DNA of 13,691 nt from Candidatus Bipolaricaulota bacterium. Its GTDB lineage: Bacteria; Bipolaricaulota; Bipolaricaulia; UBA7950; UBA9294. The notes beneath the pieces are model-generated. The model worked only from the letters and a program-made list of their open reading frames with translations. It was not told the origin of the DNA and searched no databases. The stretch is taken from assembly GCA_030612565.1 (NCBI GenBank), contig JAUWNQ010000003.1, positions 1 through 13,691 on the forward strand, read 5' to 3'. The translations under genes were made by a program, and so were the position numbers. Shown here in pieces: positions 1 through 6,869 of the stretch. Position 1 is the first letter of the stretch. Every line of letters begins with the position of its first letter.

Positions 1-118
1 CGAGTGGGGGGTACCTGAAGTCGCTCTATCAAAGGGCGCCGAAGGTAACTTCCGCAAGAGGGGTGAAGTCGTAACAAGGTAGCCGTAGGAGAACCTGCGG
101 CTGGATCACCTCCTTTCT
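1..118 (+). rRNA. rrs: 16S ribosomal RNA, 3' end (partial)
   Basis: This is the 3' terminal part of a bacterial 16S rRNA; the gene starts before the window. It shows the universal GTCGTAACAAGGTAGCCGTA segment (69-88), the helix 45 hairpin region, and the terminal GGATCACCTCCTTTCT with the anti-Shine-Dalgarno CCTCC at 109-113. The exact mature end is set by analogy. No tRNA or 23S rRNA follows within the next 200 bases; the next gene is a protein-coding regulator. Confidence 0.97.
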
Positions 119-260
119 AGGGAGAATAAAGACCAGTTTAAGCATGACATGGACCACGCTGTCCCTTTTCTTCCCACTGTCCCTTTTTCCATTCATTAGG
201 TGACGTGCGTTACCTTTTTCTATCTGGAAACCGACCTGTGGGCACCCTTCCTTTCCTCTC
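119..260. other. Spacer downstream of 16S rRNA
   Basis: No gene seen. A direct repeat CTGTCCCTTTT occurs at 159-169 and 177-187. There is no tRNA-like cloverleaf and no 23S start, so this does not look like a normal 16S-23S internal spacer. Confidence 0.5.
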
Positions 261-309
261 ATTCCCTTCCGGGCATGGGTATATTGAAGCCATGAAGAGG
301 GAAGGGGAT
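261..309 (+). promoter_or_regulatory. Possible structured leader / operator of the Crp-Fnr gene
   Basis: A TATATT at 280-285 could be a -10 box, though no good -35 is seen. It lies inside a dyad CATGG (274-278) / CCATG (290-294). An outer arm ATTCCCTTCC (261-270) can pair with GGAAGGGGAT (300-309; one mismatch), which also contains the purine-rich ribosome binding site about 10 bases before the start codon. This could be an autoregulatory operator or an SD-sequestering hairpin. It is inferred from base pairing only. Confidence 0.3.
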
Positions 310-317
310 AGATAAGG

Positions 318-980
318 ATGACACAATCGATTCGTGAGAAGACAAGCTTCAGTTACCTGTTGAACAGTATGGGGGAGGAAATTCCCATCGAACGGGGGGA
401 AGCGATCTACTACCCGGATTCTCCCAGTAGCTCCGTCTACCTTGTGGAGAGTGGGCGGGTAAAGCTCGCCTATCTCGACGAGAGCGGGAAGACACTGACC
501 CTGACCATCCTCGATCCTGGCCAGATCTTCGGCGAGATGTGCCTTGTCGGCGAGAAGTACCGCCGTTACCTGGCGACGGCGATCGAGGAAACGATCGTGC
601 GTCGGGTGAGCAAGGACGCGTTTGTCGAGGTGATAAATGAGGACTCAATCCACCTCCAGTTGCTGTTGAAACACTTCGGGCGACGGGTGCGCGAGTTCGA
701 GGAGACGCTCGAGGGGTTCGCATTCAAGGATATTCAAGCCCGTCTGTCGCGGCAGCTGCTGAAACTCTCTGATGAGTACGGTGTCAAGACGGAGGAGGGA
801 ATCCTGATCGGATTCCAATTGACCCATAAGGACCTGGCCGACATGATCGGCTCGGCGCGTGAGAACACGACCCTCGCTTTGAACCGCTTTGCGCGGGAAG
901 GGATCCTCGACAAGAGCCGCTACCGGATCGTGATCAAGAACGAGAAGGGACTCCGCCAGAAGTGTGGCATGAGGAACTGA
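318..980 (+). CDS. Crp/Fnr family transcriptional regulator
   Basis: A 220-residue protein with the two-domain layout and usual length of the Crp/Fnr family. Residues ~15-110 form the cyclic-nucleotide-binding-like beta barrel (VYLVESGRVKLAYLDESGKT, then ILDPGQIFGE at 64-73). A dimerisation helix follows (~110-148), then a C-terminal winged helix with the recognition region LTHKDLADMIGSARENTTLA (168-187). The phosphate-binding segment keeps GE (72-73), but YRRYLATA replaces the usual R-S/T-A, so cAMP binding is doubtful. There is no N-terminal cysteine cluster, so an FNR iron-sulfur sensor is unlikely. The ATG is preceded by AAGGGGATAGATAAGG. It is divergent in strand from the defence operon and separated from it by the mobile unit. 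The effector and targets are unknown. Confidence 0.9.
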   Translation: MTQSIREKTSFSYLLNSMGEEIPIERGEAIYYPDSPSSSVYLVESGRVKLAYLDESGKTLTLTILDPGQIFGEMCLVGEKYRRYLATAIEETIVRRVSKDAFVEVINEDSIHLQLLLKHFGRRVREFEETLEGFAFKDIQARLSRQLLKLSDEYGVKTEEGILIGFQLTHKDLADMIGSARENTTLALNRFAREGILDKSRYRIVIKNEKGLRQKCGMRN

Positions 981-1132
981 GCCCGTAATACCTTGCTCGT
1001 CTCGGTGAGCGATTCATAATCTGAATATCGAGCCGAGCAGGGAGTGCTTTCTGTTCTCGTAGTTTCCTTTGGAAGACAGTGTATTATCGAGATGTTGCTG
1101 ATGCCGGCAATGTGCATAAACCACAACGCAAT
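981..1132. other. Intergenic region after the Crp/Fnr gene
   Basis: No gene seen. TTGCTCGTCTCG (994-1005) can pair with CGAGCCGAGCAG (1031-1042) with one mismatch, across a ~25-base loop. No clear T tract follows, so I do not call it a terminator. Confidence 0.35.
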
Positions 1133-1168
1133 CCACGCAGACCACGTACACCACGTACACCACGTACA
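1133..1168. repeat. Short tandem repeat, 9-bp unit
   Basis: Three exact copies of CCACGTACA (1142-1150, 1151-1159, 1160-1168), preceded by a degenerate copy CCACGCAGA (1133-1141). It lies just beside the insertion point of the GIY-YIG mobile unit. Confidence 0.85.
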
Positions 1169-1173
1169 CTGAA

Positions 1174-1183
1174 CCCGTGAACC
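1174..1183. repeat. Left putative target-site duplication
   Basis: CCCGTGAACC, identical to 1652-1661 on the other side of the mobile unit. Confidence 0.7.
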
Positions 1184-1230
1184 CATAAGCGCTAACTTAA
1201 GGCTATCTTCTATAGACTGCAGTAATACAC

Positions 1231-1282
1231 CGTCATTCCGGCGAACCCCGGATCGGAGTCCGGGGCAGGCGCCGGAATCCAG
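1231..1282. repeat. Inner inverted repeat (left), ATTCCGGC-type hairpin
   Basis: Begins CGTCATTCCGGC and ends GCCGGAATCCAG, so it folds on itself (TTCCGGC/GCCGGAA). A further CCCCGGA/TCCGGGG stem lies inside. The right-hand unit at 1584-1611 carries the same two ends in the opposite orientation. The stop codon of the GIY-YIG gene starts at the very next base, 1283. Confidence 0.85.
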
Positions 1283-1573
1283 TCAAATAATCGTTCCATA
1301 CAAATCCTGCCAATTCGGATTGCTTCTTTCGATCAATTCCAGCTTCCAGGCCCGCTTCCAATTCTTTACCATCTTTTCTTTCCTGATAGCCGATTCCATG
1401 GTTTCGTGCAGCTCGTACCAAACCAGTTGATGGACACTGTACCTTTCAGTGAATCCTTTCACTACATCGTTTTTATGTTGCCATATTCTTTTGATCAGGT
1501 CTGACGTTACACCGACATAAAGCGTGCCATTTCTTTTGTTCGCCAGAATATATACTGCGGGTTGCCTATCCAT
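1283..1573 (-). CDS. GIY-YIG nuclease domain protein (UPF0213/YhbQ-like)
   Basis: A 96-residue single-domain GIY-YIG protein, the usual size of this small group. The signature is read as VYILANKRNGTLYVGVTSD at 7-25, with the conserved Arg in LIKRIWQHK and a later conserved Glu region (ESAIRKEKMVKNWKRAWK). Such proteins are predicted metal-dependent DNA endonucleases; their biological role is unclear. The ATG lies at 1573-1571, 10 bases inside the right inner repeat, and the TGA stop abuts the left inner repeat, so the gene fills the cassette exactly. Similar genes framed by ATTCCGGC-like hairpins occur widely, from memory. It has no visible link to the defence operon and probably arrived with the mobile unit. 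Confidence 0.9.
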   Translation of the reverse strand: MDRQPAVYILANKRNGTLYVGVTSDLIKRIWQHKNDVVKGFTERYSVHQLVWYELHETMESAIRKEKMVKNWKRAWKLELIERSNPNWQDLYGTII

Positions 1574-1583
1574 ATGTTATCCT

Positions 1584-1611
1584 CTGGATTCCGGCTTTTG
1601 CCGGAATGACG
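1584..1611. repeat. Inner inverted repeat (right), ATTCCGGC-type hairpin
   Basis: A 28-bp hairpin: CTGGATTCCGGC, a TTTT loop, then GCCGGAATGACG. Its two ends are the reverse complements of the ends of 1231-1282. Confidence 0.85.
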
Positions 1612-1651
1612 ATGCCCCCAGAGCACTGTGGTCGTAAGTTAGCGCTTATGC

Positions 1652-1661
1652 CCCGTGAACC
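1652..1661. repeat. Right putative target-site duplication
   Basis: CCCGTGAACC, identical to 1174-1183. Confidence 0.7.
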
Positions 1662-1702
1662 ACAGCAGCTTATCAAAGAAGTTGTGGCGCAAGTTTTCAG
1701 CC

Positions 1703-1840
1703 CTATCCCTTGAGGCGGCAAATCAGCTGATTGGTTGTTCCTTCCGAGACCAGCAACCTCTTGTCCACCATGGTCTTCAGGTCCCGCTGCAGGGTTCGGC
1801 GATTGACTTCAGGACAGAGCTGTTCGCAGTCCTGGATCAT
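1703..1840 (-). pseudogene. Winged-helix domain remnant
   Basis: The minus strand reads MIQDCEQLCPEVNRRTLQRD and onward to LICRLKG, 45 residues if started at ATG 1840. The same frame is open back to the DUF499 stop at 1868 (GTFEHDGP...). The pattern 'HDGPM..., C.E.NRRTLQRDL..LVDK.LL' resembles the C-terminal winged helix seen in Fic-type and related regulators. It is too short for a whole member of those families. No ribosome binding site was identified. It may be the broken tail of an older gene cut short near the mobile unit, or a tiny DNA-binding protein. Confidence 0.4.
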
Positions 1841-1867
1841 CGGACCGTCGTGTTCGAAGGTGCCCCG

Positions 1868-4800
1868 TTACTCCTCCTCGAACTCGTGAGTTTCGAAACC
1901 GATCGTGCGGCAGTTCTCGTTGACGATGCGCTGCTTGTCTTCGGGCACACCCTCTGGCGCCTCAATACGAATCTCCATGACAACTTCTACCTGTGCATCT
2001 GGAAGGCTGCTTAGGTGTGAGAGGACCTCTTCGCCAATCTGGCCGGCAGCGGTTCCGAGCCGGAGGTGATCGAGGGGCACTCTGCCGTAGAAGCGCTTAG
2101 GCAGGATCTTCTCGGGTCGAGGTTCCGGGGTCTGGGGAGGCTGCTCACCCTTCTCTTCGCCACTGGGCGTCAGGCCATGCTCGCCTTGTGGCGCTTTCTC
2201 CTTTCGTTCTTCTTCGATCTGTGTCTTTGCAACGGCAGGCTTCACGAGTAGCCCACTGAGATTCACCGAATGCGCGCCTTGGGCAACCAGCCCACGGTAC
2301 CGTTGCTTGGCCTCGTCAAAACCCTCTGCGTAGGCAAACCCGTCTTCCTCCCAGTTCAACTGCCGCAGGCCGTCTTCGGCTGCCTGCACCAGAAGCTCTG
2401 GGCTCCGTAAACGAGGCAGATAGAGATACCGCGCGAAGTGCTCGGCAAGCTGCGCTAACGATACATGCCCGTCGGGCCACAGTGGGATTTCATCGAGCTT
2501 CAACCGAAGAACCGTCGCTCCCATCTGCGTCCACAAGAGCTGCTCATTCACAAGGCGTTTGGACGCTCGCACTGCTAGCGATCCATCTCCTTGCAAGCGG
2601 ATCCCCTGCCATGAGAACTCACGTTCGCCATTCTTCTGCTCGGGAACGAGTACCCAACGATAGATCTCAGGGACGCGTTGCTTGATAGTCCGTTCGGCGT
2701 CTTCCCGGCGCCGCTGGGCCTGCCGGGACTGATACTCGTCAAGGTTAAGAACCACCTTGTCCTCCTCAATCGACCTCCAAGCCAGGTACAACCGCACGAC
2801 AGCGCAGAGCTCCTCCATTCGACCCGCATCGGCGACCGAGAAGACGAGGGTGTTGCGGTAGCTCCGTGGCGATTCTCCTCGATGGTCGAGGATCTCCTTT
2901 GCTTGGCAAAGCGCAACGTTCTCTTCACTGCGATTGTCATACGGCGCCTCTGGCCCAAGGATCACTAAGCGGGCCTCTTTTTCGTCAGGGACTTCTGCAC
3001 TGCTGGCCGGAAAGGCATGGACACGGGCGAACTCCCCGCGTTGCCCCTGCTGTTTGCGGATCCAGCGGCGGATCTCCTCGAACACCGCCTCATCGCTGTA
3101 CTGCGCAGCTCGGTCACGTGCCGTCCGGGCGACGTTCTGATGCGTGTCGTACCAGTACCTTCCCTGGTCGGAAAACAGATACGTCGTATGGTCAACGAGC
3201 CGTCGCAGCGCGTCGCCGAACGTTGCCACAGACTCACCAGGTTGCGTACACCCGAGTTTTACACGGCGATCGTCGATCCCCCGGTTGGCGGTTCCCTTTG
3301 TCGGTGCAGAGCCGAGGTAGATCGTTCGTGCAGCCCGGCGGGTAGCCGAATACCGGCCGATCGCTGGGTTCTCGTTGTCGAGGCGCAGCGGTAGGGAATG
3401 CGGTCCGTCGACGTCCTGGTCGATGATGGGAATCCAGTTGTCCTCCAAGTAGCGCGTCAACTCGTCGCGCACGTACTGATCATCGATCGGAACCGTGGCC
3501 GGAAGGATCAGGAGGTTTCGATCGTCGCGCTCCCACAGCGCATGGATCGTCTTGGCCATCAGGCGCAGCACGCCGCGCGTTCGCTGGAACCGATCGAGTG
3601 TCGACCAATCGTTGTACAGACGATCGAACAGCTCAGGATGGATCGGATAGGCCGTCTTCAGGCGCCGCTCGTACTCCCCTTCACGGCATTCCGGCGGGAA
3701 CTCGGTTGAGTTCTGACCGTACAGCTCGCTGAACGCACGCGCCACGGCATCTCGCGCCTTGAGCTTCGCCGGATCGGTCAAGGGCTCGAACAGTCGGCGG
3801 CGGACGATCTCGAACCCCTCTTCCGCGCTTGCCGGTCGCCATGGGGAGTCCATCCGTCCCAGCACGTTAGTCAGCCGTTCGAGGGCGATCTTGCCCGCTT
3901 CGCCACCGATCTCGTTGTCCGATGCCGGAATGCTCGCCACGAGCAATGCCCCTGGGATCGTCCGCACCGCCTCGCTCAACGATTGAGCAAAGCTAAACGC
4001 GGCGTCGAAGTTCCCTCCAGGGAGTCCGTCCTTGCCCAGAAGCAGCCGCACGTAGACAATCCACTCATCGATCAGGACCATGCACGGCGCCGCTTCCTTG
4101 AGAAGTTCCCTTAGGCGATCGGCACCCGGGCTCACCCCAGCCTTATCCGCTCTTGCTACCTTCTCGTATCCCGCCTTTCCCAGGAGCTGCCACGCCATCT
4201 CGCCCCAAAGGGTGTTGACCTCGATCCCGTCGGGCTTGGTGTTCGAGTCGGCTGGGGAAAGGGCCGAACCAACCAGAACGGCTCGATTGATCTTCTCCGG
4301 AACGCTCGTGCCGGCCTCCTGGAGGACAGCGTCGAGTCCGGGCAAGTCGGCCGGAGCCACACCGGATGTGAGGTGATAGAGCGCAAGGAGCGAGTGGGTC
4401 TTCCCGCCACCGAAGTTCGTCTGCAGTTGGATGATCGGCTCCCCATCGGCAGCCGACAGGCGGCGAATCGCGCCAACCAGTAGCCGCTTGAGTCCCTCGG
4501 TGATGAAGGTACGCTCAAAGAAGTCGTGCGGATTCTGGTACTCGGCCGTCGCTTCGCCGCGATGAACCTGAGCCAGATCCGCAGCGAATTCCGCCTGCTG
4601 GTAGCGACCAGAGGCCACATCCGGATGGGGTGTAATCACCTCGCGCCACGGAAGGAGGCCGCCCTGTGGGCTGGCCTTCCGTGCTCGACTTGGCCGCCTT
4701 GCGATGCTCTCTTCGTGCCTGCTCCTCGTAGCGGGTGCGCTGCAGTTCCAGGACCTCGTGATAGACATCGTCGGCCTCCGAGGCCGAGACGTCGCGGAGA

Positions 4801-4897
4801 AGCCGCGTCGCCGTGTCGCCGGCACGGAGCGCATCGTCGAGACTGAACGGCTCTTGATGCGCCCAACGGTTACGGACATCGCGCAGTTCGCTGACAT
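1868..4897 (-). CDS. DUF499 P-loop ATPase (frameshifted C-terminal part)
   Basis: Large ATPase of the DUF499 (BrxC/PglY-like) class. Homology-like sequence starts at about GGLLPWREVITPHPDVASGR, so true coding begins near 4663; the first ~78 residues of this open frame (4897-4664) are an out-of-frame reading of the upstream HEPN part. Walker A is NFGGGKTHSLLAL (161-173 of this frame) and Walker B is CMVLIDEW. The C-terminus ends in the conserved-looking NENCRTIGFETHEFEEE. Joined to 4515-5141 with one base removed from the CCC run at 4662-4664, it gives a ~1,090-residue protein, the usual size for Swt1-HEPN/DUF499 fusions. Role by family: ATP-driven component of a methylation-linked defence complex. 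The frameshift means either a broken gene, an assembly error, or translation from an internal start. Confidence 0.85.
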   Translation of the reverse strand: MSANCAMSVTVGRIKSRSVSTMRSVPATRRRGFSATSRPRRPTMSITRSWNCSAPATRSRHEESIARRPSRARKASPQGGLLPWREVITPHPDVASGRYQQAEFAADLAQVHRGEATAEYQNPHDFFERTFITEGLKRLLVGAIRRLSAADGEPIIQLQTNFGGGKTHSLLALYHLTSGVAPADLPGLDAVLQEAGTSVPEKINRAVLVGSALSPADSNTKPDGIEVNTLWGEMAWQLLGKAGYEKVARADKAGVSPGADRLRELLKEAAPCMVLIDEWIVYVRLLLGKDGLPGGNFDAAFSFAQSLSEAVRTIPGALLVASIPASDNEIGGEAGKIALERLTNVLGRMDSPWRPASAEEGFEIVRRRLFEPLTDPAKLKARDAVARAFSELYGQNSTEFPPECREGEYERRLKTAYPIHPELFDRLYNDWSTLDRFQRTRGVLRLMAKTIHALWERDDRNLLILPATVPIDDQYVRDELTRYLEDNWIPIIDQDVDGPHSLPLRLDNENPAIGRYSATRRAARTIYLGSAPTKGTANRGIDDRRVKLGCTQPGESVATFGDALRRLVDHTTYLFSDQGRYWYDTHQNVARTARDRAAQYSDEAVFEEIRRWIRKQQGQRGEFARVHAFPASSAEVPDEKEARLVILGPEAPYDNRSEENVALCQAKEILDHRGESPRSYRNTLVFSVADAGRMEELCAVVRLYLAWRSIEEDKVVLNLDEYQSRQAQRRREDAERTIKQRVPEIYRWVLVPEQKNGEREFSWQGIRLQGDGSLAVRASKRLVNEQLLWTQMGATVLRLKLDEIPLWPDGHVSLAQLAEHFARYLYLPRLRSPELLVQAAEDGLRQLNWEEDGFAYAEGFDEAKQRYRGLVAQGAHSVNLSGLLVKPAVAKTQIEEERKEKAPQGEHGLTPSGEEKGEQPPQTPEPRPEKILPKRFYGRVPLDHLRLGTAAGQIGEEVLSHLSSLPDAQVEVVMEIRIEAPEGVPEDKQRIVNENCRTIGFETHEFEEE

Positions 4898-5141
4898 AGC
4901 TTCGCTGCGTATGGCCGAGCGTCTTCTTGAACACCTCGTGCCACTGGTCCCACATCAGCCGGAGAAGGCCGGAGGTATCCCAATGGAGCCCGCCGTCCTT
5001 GGTCTCGCTGACGATCCCGACCGTTACACCTTCCCATTTGTCGCCATAGACCGCCTTGAGCTCGCGCTTGACAAACGGCGCCAGCCCATTATTAAGGAAC
5101 TCAAGGATCTTCCCCACACGTTCACGGTTGCTCGCTGCCAT
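4515..5141 (-). CDS. Swt1-type HEPN domain, N-terminal part of the DUF499 ATPase
   Basis: The first ~155 residues are a Swt1-like HEPN domain: FVKRELKAVYGDKWEG, then LLRLMWDQWHEVFKKTLGH, then the HEPN catalytic-type motif RNRWAH (R90-x4-H95). After KSSTEGQPTG (frame lost at about 4662-4664) the reading runs on in a wrong frame to a stop at 4515. In related proteins this domain is fused to DUF499, so this and the 1868-4897 frame are almost certainly one gene. ATG 5141 is preceded by AGGGGGTA, which overlaps the stop of the methyltransferase gene; the gap is 6 bases, so the two are translationally close in one operon. HEPN domains with R-x4-H are often ribonucleases; activity here is inferred. 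Confidence 0.85.
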   Translation of the reverse strand: MAASNRERVGKILEFLNNGLAPFVKRELKAVYGDKWEGVTVGIVSETKDGGLHWDTSGLLRLMWDQWHEVFKKTLGHTQRSYVSELRDVRNRWAHQEPFSLDDALRAGDTATRLLRDVSASEADDVYHEVLELQRTRYEEQARREHRKAAKSSTEGQPTGRPPSVARGDYTPSGCGLWSLPAGGIRCGSGSGSSRRSDGRVPESARLL

Positions 5142-5147
5142 TCGTCT

Positions 5148-6869
5148 CTACCCCCTATCGAAATCGAAACCTTGTTGTTCTTGCGTGGTCCGAGGTGCCT
5201 CCGCTGCCATCCGCTTGATCTCAGGCCAAGCGATCGCGAGCGCGTTGTACCCAAGAGCTTCCTGTGCCCAGCCCTTCCGTTCGCAAACCTGATACAGACG
5301 ATACGCGAGATCGCGCGCCGCATCGGCCATCGGCCCAACATCACGGAGGATGTCAGCTGCCGCGGACTCCCCCTCTGTCCCCAGGACGCGCACCATGTGG
5401 TGCGTGATCTCCCAGACCGTCAGACGGTCGTCGGTCGATGGATCCCAATCCGCAGGGAGCTCGCCGACGCTGAGAAGACGGACCTTCCCCGCACCGGAGC
5501 GAAGGATTCCCGCATCGACAAGGCCATGAACCGACGTGTTCTTGGCTTTGGACAGCGTCTCTGCCTCACCGAACGCCGCCTCGTTGAACCCGTACTGCTC
5601 GAACCAGGGCAATGCCCAACGTGTATCAGGATCGTAGTCCGCCTCTTGCTCGGAAAGGATCTCGTCGAGTGTCTGGTTGATCAGCGCCAGCGCCGTGCGA
5701 ACCCGCATCGGTGACCCATCGGCCTCCAGCACCTCGCGGAAACGACTGAAGACAGCCATTCCCGGACCGATCGCCGCTTGCGCGAGATCGACGGGCGCGA
5801 TGTTCCCGTGCTGCAGTGTGCGAATTGCTGGTGGAAGCTCCTCCTTCAACACTGTGAGGAATCCGTTGCGCGTTGTCCGTTGCGAGGTTTCGGGTCTTGG
5901 GCGGCAGACAAGGACAATCGAGGAGGCGAGCGCGTTTGTACCTCGCGCCACCGGCCGGTTGCTCAGTTCGCTGCGCACCGGCCAGGTACCCGTGATCGCA
6001 AGGCCGCTTTGGAGAAGCGCTTCCAGCATCGTCTCCCAACCGGTTGAAGCTGTATCGCCGTTCGTCTCAGATTCGGATTGCTTGAACGCGTAGAACAGGG
6101 TCAAAGGGACATCCGCTGCCTGGATGGATCGAAGCTTACTGAACACTTCCCGCATTCCCTGCTCAAAGAACTCTTTCGCTTCTTCTTTACCACCCTCAAA
6201 CCGGTACGGCGTTGCCACCAACTCCTCAGTCTTGGGGGTGAGTAACGTCGCAAAGAGATTGGGATAGACATCCGCAAGGCTTCGGCGGAGCCAGACGTAG
6301 AAGAAGTCTGCCAGATCGGCATAGCCAATGTTGTCGTAGTACGGTGGGTCGGTACACACAAGCGCATTGTCGACAGAGGAAGTTGCCGTCGTTGAATCTG
6401 CAGCCACAACGTTTCCTCTGGCATCCGAGGGCAGACGTTCCAGAGCCTTTGCTATAGATCTGAGCGATACGGAAAGATCTCCCGCCGCCATTGCGAACGG
6501 ATTCACATCTGGGTAGTCCCACGTCATCGGGATTGCCTGTCTAGCAAACGCAGTTACTGTTTGCTCACGTGATGCCGTCCATCGGGCAATCGTGCAGAGC
6601 GTGTTTGTGATCCGACTTATCCCAAAGGCCAAGTATGTAACCACGGCATCGGCGTAGGCTTGGGCGCCGGTGCCGCCGTCGGCAAGGTGGATTCCATCAT
6701 TGGGAAGACCAGCGGTGCTTCGCCATCCCATACGCCTGTACTCGAAATCCAAGTGCCTTCTCCGGAAGATTCGTTTCGGGAGCCCATGACGGACAAGCCT
6801 TACTTGCGATCTCTTCATGTTCTGGATTCGGTTCGAAGTACACCCTTCCCCGATCGCCTTCGGCAACAA
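5148..6869 (-). CDS. DUF1156 adenine DNA methyltransferase, C-terminal part (frameshifted)
   Basis: From about residue 53 of this frame (nt 6713, AGLPNDGIHLADGGTGAQ) the protein is the C-terminal half of a COG1743/DUF1156 N6-adenine methyltransferase. Motif IV is CTDPPYYDNIGYADLADFFY (catalytic D174-P-P-Y177); upstream is FARQAIPMTWDYPDVNPF. The earlier ~52 residues read the N-terminal gene in a wrong frame. The part before this, in another frame (6697-8484), carries motif I, so this is one gene split by a frame change near 6710. The end (QGFDFDRG, TAG 5148-5150) sits 6 bases before the HEPN/DUF499 start. Expected product: host-DNA modification subunit of the defence operon. As it stands no single frame encodes both motif I and motif IV. 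Confidence 0.87.
   Translation of the reverse strand: MLPKAIGEGCTSNRIQNMKRSQVRLVRHGLPKRIFRRRHLDFEYRRMGWRSTAGLPNDGIHLADGGTGAQAYADAVVTYLAFGISRITNTLCTIARWTASREQTVTAFARQAIPMTWDYPDVNPFAMAAGDLSVSLRSIAKALERLPSDARGNVVAADSTTATSSVDNALVCTDPPYYDNIGYADLADFFYVWLRRSLADVYPNLFATLLTPKTEELVATPYRFEGGKEEAKEFFEQGMREVFSKLRSIQAADVPLTLFYAFKQSESETNGDTASTGWETMLEALLQSGLAITGTWPVRSELSNRPVARGTNALASSIVLVCRPRPETSQRTTRNGFLTVLKEELPPAIRTLQHGNIAPVDLAQAAIGPGMAVFSRFREVLEADGSPMRVRTALALINQTLDEILSEQEADYDPDTRWALPWFEQYGFNEAAFGEAETLSKAKNTSVHGLVDAGILRSGAGKVRLLSVGELPADWDPSTDDRLTVWEITHHMVRVLGTEGESAAADILRDVGPMADAARDLAYRLYQVCERKGWAQEALGYNALAIAWPEIKRMAAEAPRTTQEQQGFDFDRG

Larger units (their letters stand above)
1184..1651. mobile_element. MITE-like unit carrying a GIY-YIG nuclease gene
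   Basis: The unit is about 468 bp. Its ends are perfect 16-bp inverted repeats: CATAAGCGCTAACTTA (1184-1199) and its exact reverse complement (1635-1650). It is flanked by an exact 10-bp direct repeat, CCCGTGAACC (1174-1183 and 1652-1661), with one unassigned base (C1651); this looks like a target-site duplication. Inside is a second level of inverted repeats (1231-1282 and 1584-1611) around a GIY-YIG gene. No transposase is encoded, so movement would need one supplied in trans. CAT at the termini with a ~10-bp duplication resembles the IS4 group, but that assignment is inference. Confidence 0.75.

Noticed and set aside
981..1045. A rho-independent terminator after the Crp/Fnr gene
   Set aside because: The pairing arms are imperfect with a long loop, and no T tract follows.
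4515..4897. Programmed ribosomal frameshifting in the DUF499 gene
   Set aside because: There is no classic slippery heptamer or obvious downstream structure; a short C/G run with one extra base is more simply an indel or sequencing error.
4704..5714. A 336-codon open frame on the plus strand
   Set aside because: It lies opposite the HEPN/DUF499 and methyltransferase frames, which have clear family motifs; this is a GC-driven shadow with no recognisable domain.
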